Origin: Planctomycetia bacterium
GTDB taxonomy: Bacteria; Planctomycetota; PLA2; JAEUHO01
DNA length: 5,136 nt
Assembly (NCBI GenBank): GCA_030618975.1
Contig: JAUXCH010000418.1
Location: forward strand, 1-5,136
Direction: 5' to 3'
Numbering within the stretch: the stretch's first letter is position 1; every line of letters starts with the position of its first letter. Of this stretch, positions 1-4,990 are shown in pieces. The notes under the pieces are model-generated. The model saw only the letters and a program-made list of their open reading frames with translations, searched no databases and was not told the origin of the DNA. Position numbers and translations under genes: made by a program.

Positions 1-1098
1 GAGGTCGAAGCCGCGTGGCGGAGGCTCGCTGCCGACGGCGATGCGCCACCCGCGGTCCCGCGCGGCGTCGATCCACGGGAGCGTGTCGTCGCCGCCCGGC
101 CACCACAGCGTGGGCACGAGCGGAACCTCGGGCGCGCGGTCGCCACGCCCGTAGAGCCGGCGGACGTACAGACCGGTGCGCACGACCAGGTACACCGACC
201 CGATGGAGGCGGAGAGACCCAGGGCGAGCGTGAGCGAGTAGGGCCCCGACGGGACCACCACACTCGCCAGACGCGGCGCCTGCGCGAGCGCGACCGTCAG
301 GCCCAGGAACGCCGCGACGAGCACGAACGCGCTGCGGAGGTAGCCGTCCACGGTCACGGCCGCGAACCCTCCACCCGGTTCGCGCCGGTAGAGGAAGTAG
401 CGCCCCAGGGGTCGTCGCAGGACGGACGGGCCGAGCCAGAGCAGCGCGCCGACCCAAGCCGCGAGCACGATCCAACCCGGCGTCCACGCCGCGGCGGTCA
501 CCGCCGCCAGCCACGCCAGGAGCGGCAGGCTGCGCACGACGGCCCACTTCGCGTTCGCCACGGAGGCGCGCGCCGCGAGCAGCGCGACGATCGTCACCGT
601 TCCGAAGAGCGCCCAGAGGACGGCCAGACCCAGCAGGTAGAGCGTGAAGGAGACCTCGACCTGCACCCAGGTCAGGGCGCTCGGCACGGCATCTCCCGAC
701 ACGAGCGCTGCGAGGGTGAGCGCGGCGAGCACGAGGGTGGGCGTTCTTCGGGCCCGGTCCTCGGTGGGCGGCGGCTCCGCGGGCAGGCGAAAGGCGACGC
801 CCGCGGGCGGCGCGAGGCGCCGGCCGGCAGCGACCAAGGCCCGCCGCACGGCCCCGAAGGCGCGGCGGGTCCACGGCAGGCGCCCCGCGCGCGCGCCGGC
901 CACGAGCACCATCACGAGCAGCCCACCGAGGAGGAAGCCGACGAGGTCCGATCCGCGGCTCGGTGCGCGCGGCCCCAGGACCTCGAGCAGGAGCACCACC
1001 CAACCGACGAGCAGGACCCCGACGGCCGCCGCGAGCAGCCCCATCGGGCTGCCGAGGGACTCGCGCACGCTGAGGGGGAGGCTCGACCGGGTCCGCAT
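1..1098 (-). CDS. Polytopic membrane protein of unknown function, C-terminus beyond the left edge
   Basis: Reading the minus strand from the ATG at 1098-1096 gives 366 codons with no stop, running off the left edge, so the gene is partial at its C-terminus. The protein starts MRTRSSLPLSVRESLGSPMG. Hydrophobic stretches that look like membrane segments lie near residues 20-40, 52-69, 121-135, 150-176, 190-204, 207-223, 255-273 and 288-307. The first two are separated from the rest by a basic, proline-rich cytoplasm-like stretch (about 70-120). After the last segment the chain turns hydrophilic (YVRRLYGRGDRAPEVP), and the visible end (about 325-366, with WWPGGDD and WRIAVGSEPP) looks like the start of a soluble domain. 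I do not recognise the family and assign no function. Upstream of the ATG only a weak TGGA could serve as ribosome binding site. Arginines flanking the hydrophobic runs and consistent GC-rich third positions support a real gene. It is divergent from the VOC gene, 106 bases away. Confidence 0.8.
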   Translation of the reverse strand, partial: MRTRSSLPLSVRESLGSPMGLLAAAVGVLLVGWVVLLLEVLGPRAPSRGSDLVGFLLGGLLVMVLVAGARAGRLPWTRRAFGAVRRALVAAGRRLAPPAGVAFRLPAEPPPTEDRARRTPTLVLAALTLAALVSGDAVPSALTWVQVEVSFTLYLLGLAVLWALFGTVTIVALLAARASVANAKWAVVRSLPLLAWLAAVTAAAWTPGWIVLAAWVGALLWLGPSVLRRPLGRYFLYRREPGGGFAAVTVDGYLRSAFVLVAAFLGLTVALAQAPRLASVVVPSGPYSLTLALGLSASIGSVYLVVRTGLYVRRLYGRGDRAPEVPLVPTLWWPGGDDTLPWIDAARDRGWRIAVGSEPPPRGFDL

Positions 1099-1204
1099 GT
1101 CGGGTCCAGGGTACGCGAAGCCGGGCCGAGGACCGGGGGGCCGGGGGCCGGGCCCTCGGAGCCGGAGGTACCCTCGCCCCACGAGCACGGGAGGAGGGAC
1201 GGCC
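1099..1204. promoter_or_regulatory. G-rich spacer between divergent genes, probable site of both promoters
   Basis: This 106-base gap separates the start codons of the divergent membrane-protein and VOC genes, so promoters for both should lie here or just inside the genes. No convincing -35/-10 pair is visible. It holds G-runs on the plus strand at 1123-1125, 1135-1140, 1143-1147 and 1150-1152. A 6-base inverted repeat (CCGAGG at 1126-1131, CCTCGG at 1154-1159) encloses most of them. A second, widely spaced inverted repeat is AGGGTAC at 1108-1114 with GTACCCT at 1168-1174. In DNA this GC-rich, such repeats may be chance. Confidence 0.35.
1189..1198 (+). promoter_or_regulatory. Strong ribosome binding site of the VOC gene
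   Basis: GGGAGGAGGG lies just upstream of the ATG at 1205, with AGGAGG (1192-1197) spaced 7 bases from it. This decides the start: the same frame is open far upstream to 644, but that extension is antisense to the membrane-protein gene and has arginine/proline-rich shadow composition. Confidence 0.8.
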
Positions 1205-1600
1205 ATGGCGCTGCGCACCGGTCTGATCCAGATCAACGTGACCGACCTCCAGGAGGCGCGCGCCTTCTACGGCGAGCGGCTCGGCATCCCGCTCCGGGAT
1301 CGCTTCGGCCCGGACGGCCCGTTCGAGCTCGAGTTGGGCGAGGGCCCGCCGGTGCTCGTCTACCAGGTCCCGGTCGCCGTGCCGGTCGACTACGGCAACC
1401 AGACCGGCGTGACGCTGGTCCTGTACACCGACGACCTCGAGGGCACGGTGGCAACGTGGCGCGAGCGCGGCGTCGAGCTGATCCCGATCGAGTGGTCGGA
1501 GGAGGACAGCGGCATCGCACCCTGTCCGTACGGACGCTTCATCGCCTTCCGCGACCCGTTCGGCAACGCACTCGAACTGCTGGAGCCGACGCCGGACTAG
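1205..1600 (+). CDS. VOC-superfamily protein (glyoxalase/bleomycin-resistance fold)
   Basis: This 131-residue protein has the length and pattern of a single-domain VOC protein, with two beta-alpha-beta-beta-beta modules. Module 1 opens with LIQINVTDLQEARAFYGERLG (residues 7-27), the family's usual strand, DL turn and helix ending FY. Module 2 starts near GVTLVLYTDDLEGTVATWRERG (68-89). It closes with the hallmark RFIAFRDPFGNALELLEP (111-128). VOC proteins include metal-dependent lyases, dioxygenases and drug-binding resistance proteins, and usually act in the cytoplasm; there is no signal peptide. The usual first-strand metal-ligand histidine appears to be replaced by Gln9 or a neighbour, and the module 2 strand has Thr70 where many members have histidine. 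The terminal glutamate (about Glu124) is kept. Catalysis by the standard metal site is therefore doubtful. The stop overlaps that of the convergent lipoprotein gene. Family assignment is firm; substrate is unknown. Confidence 0.92.
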   Translation: MALRTGLIQINVTDLQEARAFYGERLGIPLRDRFGPDGPFELELGEGPPVLVYQVPVAVPVDYGNQTGVTLVLYTDDLEGTVATWRERGVELIPIEWSEEDSGIAPCPYGRFIAFRDPFGNALELLEPTPD

Positions 1601-2514
1601 TGCCCCTGGAGCTCGGCGACGTAGTCCTTCAGCGCCTCGACGTCTTCCGTGACCCGGGCGAGAGGGAGCGGGATGCCTTCGAGTTGGACGAGTCCCCGAG
1701 CCCAGTCCTCGTCGCCGGCGCCCACGAACGCGTCGTAGACGGCCATCACGTCACCGTGCGGCACCTTCAGCCCGCTCGGTCGCGGAGCCTTGATCTCGGC
1801 ACGGGGGTGATGGGTGCTCTTGCCGATCTCCGACCGTAGCGCTTCGATCGCCCGGCGCACGGCGTCCAGGGTGCCCTCCCGCGTCGCGTCGGCCCTGAGG
1901 TCGAAGCTCTCCTGGTCACCAACGCGCACTCGCGTCCACGCGCTTCCGTCCTCGTCCCGCTTGCGGAAGACCCTCGCCGTCACCATCGGCAGCTCCTCGA
2001 GGAACTGCGCCGTCGCCGTGATGCCGCGGTCCTTGGGGAGCCGGATGGGGAGCACGCCCGCGGCGCCCGACGCGTCGAGCACCGCCACGTCGATCCGCCA
2101 GATCCCGACGGTCGGATGCGCGGCGGTCTGCATCAGCCACTGGGAGACGACCCACGGCACGGTCTGGTCGACCCGGAGCCGGAGGCTCCGGCGGCTCGAC
2201 ATGTCCGGCTCCCGCCACTCGGGGGACGCGGTCGCCTCGGCCAGCGTCAGGCGAAGCGCTGCCATGCTCAACGGCCCTTCGCCGTCGACGCGGATCTCCC
2301 CGTCCGCCGTGACCTCCACCAGGATCGCCCCGTCGTCGATCGGCGCCTGGACGGCGTGCCTCGCCGTCGACAGCACGACACCTTCCGAAGCGGGTAGGGC
2401 ACCGGCGTCCTCGCTCGCCTCCTTCTCGGGCACTGCCGTCTCGCCGCACCCGCAGACGAGCACGCCCACGAGGAGCAGCCCGAACCCGACGTGCCTCGCG
2501 TTCCAGTGCTTCAT
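1597..2514 (-). CDS. Lipoprotein with two ExbD/TolR-like domains
   Basis: The 305-residue protein begins MKHWNARHVGFGLLLVGVLVCGCGE. It has a basic n-region, a hydrophobic core at about 10-20 and a lipobox-like end in which Cys23 (preceded by V-C-G) is the best lipidation site; Cys21 is a poorer candidate. Gly24 follows, so by the E. coli +2 rule it would go to the outer membrane. A low-complexity acidic/alanine linker runs to about 50. Residues 63-148 resemble the ExbD/TolR periplasmic domain: ILVEVTADGEIRVDGEGPLS, then LRLRVDQTVPWVVSQWLMQTA, then IWRIDVAVLDA. Residues 185-275 look like a second copy, with SFDLRADA and AEIKAPRPSGLKVPHGDVMAVYDAFVGAG. True ExbD has an N-terminal transmembrane anchor with an essential Asp; here a lipoprotein signal replaces it, so proton-motive coupling is unlikely. 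It follows the ABC permease gene by 56 bases on the same strand and probably shares its transcript. A longer in-frame start at 2685 is rejected: it would bury the signal peptide and overlap the permease. Domain assignment is by eye. Confidence 0.85.
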   Translation of the reverse strand: MKHWNARHVGFGLLLVGVLVCGCGETAVPEKEASEDAGALPASEGVVLSTARHAVQAPIDDGAILVEVTADGEIRVDGEGPLSMAALRLTLAEATASPEWREPDMSSRRSLRLRVDQTVPWVVSQWLMQTAAHPTVGIWRIDVAVLDASGAAGVLPIRLPKDRGITATAQFLEELPMVTARVFRKRDEDGSAWTRVRVGDQESFDLRADATREGTLDAVRRAIEALRSEIGKSTHHPRAEIKAPRPSGLKVPHGDVMAVYDAFVGAGDEDWARGLVQLEGIPLPLARVTEDVEALKDYVAELQGH

Positions 2515-2570
2515 GACGCCCCCGTTCGTGGCGCTCGATCGTAGCCCTTCAGGGTTCGCCGCGCGAGCCC

Positions 2571-4097
2571 CTACTCGTGTCGCAGCGCGCGGACGGGATC
2601 CACGCGCGCCGCGCGGTGCGCGGGGTAGAGCGCCGCGAGCATCGCGATGCCGGCCGCGAGCAGCGGACCGGCCACGGGCAGCCACGCGGGCACGTGGAAG
2701 ACGCTCCCCTGCAGGGGGAAGGCGGCACGCTCACTGATCATCCGCAGCGCGAGCGCATCGGCGGGGATCTGGACGAGCAGCGCCACACCGAGGCCGAGCA
2801 GCCCGCCGAGGAGGCCGATCATCGCCGCCTCGAGCAGGAAGACCGTCCGCACCTGTCCGCTCGTCGCGCCGACGGCCTTCCACAGCCCGATCTCATGCGT
2901 CCGCTCGAGCACGCTCGTGACCATCGTGTTCACGATGCCGAGCGCGGCGACGAGCAGGGCGACACCCGTCAGCAGCGAGACGACGATGGTGAGCGCGCCG
3001 AGGAACCCACCGATTCGCGAGATCACGGACGCCACGCTGAAGGCGGTGAAGCCGCGCTTGCGCAGCTCGGTCTCGACCTCCCCCACGTGCTCGGCGTCGT
3101 CGACGACGACGTAGGAGCGGCCGAACCCGATCTCGCGGTTCACCGGCTGCTCGAAGAAGAACCGCGTCGCCGTGTCGAGCGGCAGGAAGACGTCGACGCG
3201 CGACGCGTTGCCGTCCTCGATCACGCGGATCGCATCGCCGGCCTCCAGCTCGCGCACGATGCCCACGACCGTCACGACGTGACGCTTCGGAACCGTCGCG
3301 GCGCCCCCGCCGCCGAACAGCCCACGGCCGAGCTTCTCCACGATCTTCGGGAACGCCTGCCGCTCCTCCTCCGAGAGAGCGGAGAGGTCGAGGCGACCGA
3401 GCATCTCGGCCAGGAAGCCCGAGGACGCGAACCCACCGCCCGACGGGTTCCGGATCGGTTCGAGCACCAGCTCGATCCCGAGGAGCGACCGCAGCTCCTC
3501 GTCGGAGACGCAGCCCCACTGGTAGGCGAGGTACTCGTGGATCAGCGCCTCGTCGGCGCCGGGCGTCGTGAAGTAGCGCCCCTCGATCACGCGGTCGGCG
3601 TAGCGCCCCCGCCGCACGTCGACGCCCAGCGTCGCCGTCGCCTCGGTCTCGCGCTCGCCCGCCGTCATCTCGTAGCGTTCGAGCACGATGGGGCGCGCGA
3701 CCTCCACGTGCTCGATCTCCTCGAGCTCGGCGAGGCTCGCCGCGTCGAGCGCGCGCACGCGGCGCCCGATGAACGTCCCGTGTCGGGTCCGGGCCAGCGC
3801 GGCGCGACGGAGCCGCTTCCGCCGTGCGTCGCTCATCTCGCCGAAGATCTCGATCTCGCTCTCGTCCCCGAGCGGCCGGCCGAGGCCTCCCGACAGACCG
3901 ATCTGCCGGAGGTTGTCCTCGCCCGAGACGGCGGTTTCGACGAGCCTCGTCATCCCCTCGCCGAGCGAGACGATCAGCGTCAGGGCGAACACCCCGATGA
4001 AGACGCCGCCGATCGTGAGCAGGTTGCGCCCGATCTTCCGGCGCAGACCGTCCACGGCGAGGGCGAGGAGCGAGGCGGGCGACGCGCGCCCGGTCAC
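2571..4097 (-). CDS. ABC transporter permease, FtsX/MacB family
   Basis: The start is a GTG at 4097-4095 overlapping the TGA of the ATPase gene, giving 508 residues. The layout is that of a MacB/LolC/LolE-type permease. TM1 is at about 24-46 (NLLTIGGVFIGVFALTLIVSLG), followed by a large periplasmic domain (about 47-362) and three C-terminal segments at about 365-390, 416-443 and 470-492. Family hallmarks are HEIGLWKAVGATSGQVRTVFLLEA (401-424) and the C-terminal YPAHRAARVDPVRAL (491-505). Such permeases dimerise and use cytoplasmic ATP hydrolysis to move the periplasmic domain, expelling peptides, drugs or lipoproteins, or controlling cell-wall enzymes. Which of these applies here cannot be told. 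An oddity is a glycine-rich insertion of about 55 residues (215-270) between the strand GIELVLEP and the strand HVVTVVGIV; typical relatives have only a short turn there. Longer upstream reading in this frame is out-of-frame ATPase sequence and was discarded. No MacA-like adaptor gene is visible. Confidence 0.93.
   Translation of the reverse strand: MTGRASPASLLALAVDGLRRKIGRNLLTIGGVFIGVFALTLIVSLGEGMTRLVETAVSGEDNLRQIGLSGGLGRPLGDESEIEIFGEMSDARRKRLRRAALARTRHGTFIGRRVRALDAASLAELEEIEHVEVARPIVLERYEMTAGERETEATATLGVDVRRGRYADRVIEGRYFTTPGADEALIHEYLAYQWGCVSDEELRSLLGIELVLEPIRNPSGGGFASSGFLAEMLGRLDLSALSEEERQAFPKIVEKLGRGLFGGGGAATVPKRHVVTVVGIVRELEAGDAIRVIEDGNASRVDVFLPLDTATRFFFEQPVNREIGFGRSYVVVDDAEHVGEVETELRKRGFTAFSVASVISRIGGFLGALTIVVSLLTGVALLVAALGIVNTMVTSVLERTHEIGLWKAVGATSGQVRTVFLLEAAMIGLLGGLLGLGVALLVQIPADALALRMISERAAFPLQGSVFHVPAWLPVAGPLLAAGIAMLAALYPAHRAARVDPVRALRHE
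4094..4097 (-). other. GTGA stop-start overlap joining ATPase and permease genes
   Basis: On the minus strand GTGA carries both the permease's GTG start and the ATPase's TGA stop. Overlaps of this kind normally mean translational coupling and support one transcript making the two subunits together. Confidence 0.8.
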
Positions 4098-4774
4098 GAC
4101 GCCCCCTCGATCCGGCCGTCGGCCATGCGGATCACGCGGTCGGCCGACCCCTCGGCCATCTCGCGGTCGTGCGTGACGAGCAGCAGCGTGGCGCCCCGCT
4201 CGTGCGCCGACTCGAGCAGCCCGGCGATCTGCCGGCTCGTCTCGGAGTCGAGATTCCCGGTGGGCTCGTCGGCGAGCAGCACCCGGGGCTCGGACACGAG
4301 GCTTCTCGCGAACGCCACGCGCTGCTGTTCGCCGCCGCTCAGCTCCGCCGGGCGGTGGTCGATCCGGTGCGCGAGACCGACGTCGTCGAGCAGCGCCGCC
4401 GCCCGGCGGCGACGCTCGCGACGCCCGACGCCGAGGAAGACGAGCGGCAACGCCACGTTCTCCCACGCCGGGTAGCGCGGCTGCAGGTGAAACGACTGGA
4501 AGACGAAGCCCACCGTCCGGGCGCGGAAGGCGGCCAGGTCGCGCTCGGAGAGATCCGCCAGCTCCGTCCCGCCGACCGCGACCTGCCCCGCCGTCGGCCG
4601 GTCGAGCCCCCCCACCACGTTGAGCAGTGTGGACTTGCCGGAACCGGACTTGCCGAGGAGGGCGACGAACTCCCCCGCCTCGACCTCCAGGTCCACGCCG
4701 GCCAGGGCCCGCACCACGTTGTCGCGGCCGAGTCGGTACTCCTTGACGAGGTCGCGCGTCCGGATGGCGGACAT
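4094..4774 (-). CDS. ABC transporter ATP-binding protein, MacB/LolD type
   Basis: This 226-residue cytoplasmic ATPase has every expected motif in order: Walker A GKSGSGKST (41-49), Q-loop glutamine in FVFQSFHLQPR (Gln93), signature LSGGEQQR (145-152), Walker B VLLADE (165-170) with catalytic Glu170, D-loop NLDS (174-177) and H-loop His202 in VTHD. The opening IRTRDLVKEYRLGRDNVVRALAGVDLEVEAGEF and the ADEPTGNLDS stretch are typical of the subfamily that powers FtsX/MacB/LolCE permeases, and the length matches. The start ATG at 4774-4772 is chosen because a good ribosome binding site precedes it and the family's N-terminus begins there. An in-frame ATG at 4837 would add 21 residues without family resemblance. 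It is first in a probable operon with the overlapping permease gene and the lipoprotein gene. The substrate cannot be inferred from the ATPase. Confidence 0.96.
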   Translation of the reverse strand: MSAIRTRDLVKEYRLGRDNVVRALAGVDLEVEAGEFVALLGKSGSGKSTLLNVVGGLDRPTAGQVAVGGTELADLSERDLAAFRARTVGFVFQSFHLQPRYPAWENVALPLVFLGVGRRERRRRAAALLDDVGLAHRIDHRPAELSGGEQQRVAFARSLVSEPRVLLADEPTGNLDSETSRQIAGLLESAHERGATLLLVTHDREMAEGSADRVIRMADGRIEGAS

Positions 4775-4863
4775 GGTTCCTTTCCTGGGTCGGCCGCCGA
4801 ACGGGGGACCGGATTCCAGGCCCCGGGGCGAGGACATCCTGCCGTCGGGGTGCGTGGAACACG
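4775..4863. promoter_or_regulatory. Spacer between divergent genes, probable promoter of the ABC operon
   Basis: These 89 bases lie between the ATPase start (minus) and the epimerase remnant start (plus), so the ABC operon promoter should be here or just to the right. No clear -35/-10 boxes are seen. Two small dyads are present: CCCCGGGG at 4821-4828 and CGTG-GAA-CACG at 4853-4863, the latter touching the epimerase ATG. Either could be a regulator site or chance. Confidence 0.35.
4777..4786 (-). promoter_or_regulatory. Ribosome binding site of the ABC ATPase gene
   Basis: The minus strand reads AGGAAAGGAA just before CC-ATG. The AGGAAA part is spaced 6 bases from the ATG at 4774. This supports that start over the in-frame ATG at 4837. 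Confidence 0.75.
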
Positions 4864-4964
4864 ATGAAGATCCTCGTCACCGGGTGCGAGGACCTGATCG
4901 GGACGCGGCTCGTCGAGCTGCTGCGGTCCGCGGGCGAGGACGCCTACCGGGGGCCGAGCCGATT

Positions 4965-4972
4965 GAAATGCC
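4965..4972 (+). repeat. Predicted 8-base target duplication of the IS66-like insertion (one copy visible)
   Basis: IS66-family elements usually duplicate 8 bases of target. The 8 bases next to the GTAAGCG tip are GAAATGCC. The second copy would flank the other end of the element, outside the window, so this is a prediction from family behaviour. Confidence 0.35.
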
Positions 4973-4990
4973 GTAAGCGTTCAGGGGGGG
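4973..4990 (+). repeat. Terminal inverted repeat of the IS66-like element
   Basis: The terminus reads GTAAGCGTTCA followed by seven G residues, going inward from the broken host gene. The GTAAGCG tip matches what is known of IS66-family ends. The inner limit of the repeat cannot be fixed without the other end. The transposase stop codon (4981-4983) lies inside it. Confidence 0.55.

Noticed and set aside
644..1204. Upstream extension of the VOC frame
   Set aside because: It is antisense to the membrane-protein gene, has shadow composition, and the VOC fold begins right after the ATG at 1205, which has a strong ribosome binding site.
2543..2556. Small hairpin AGCCCT/AGGGTT between the permease and lipoprotein genes, as a terminator
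   Set aside because: The stem is short and includes a G-T pair, the loop is too tight, and no T-run follows. Read-through into the lipoprotein gene is more likely.
2515..2685. Longer start for the lipoprotein
   Set aside because: It would overlap the permease gene and put 57 arginine-rich residues before a clean lipoprotein signal peptide.
1814..2737. Plus-strand 307-codon frame opposite the lipoprotein gene
   Set aside because: It is a shadow of the lipoprotein gene: serine/arginine/threonine-rich, with no domain pattern or ribosome binding site.
2577..4475. Very long plus-strand open frame (632 codons) opposite the ABC genes
   Set aside because: It lies antisense to the clearly identified permease and ATPase genes. 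Its composition, rich in Arg, His, Glu and Asp with no recognisable domain, is that of a GC-rich shadow frame.
4098..4880. N-terminal extension of the permease frame up to 4880
   Set aside because: This part is the ATPase gene read out of frame and is arginine/glycine/proline-rich. The true permease starts at the GTG at 4097 that overlaps the ATPase stop.
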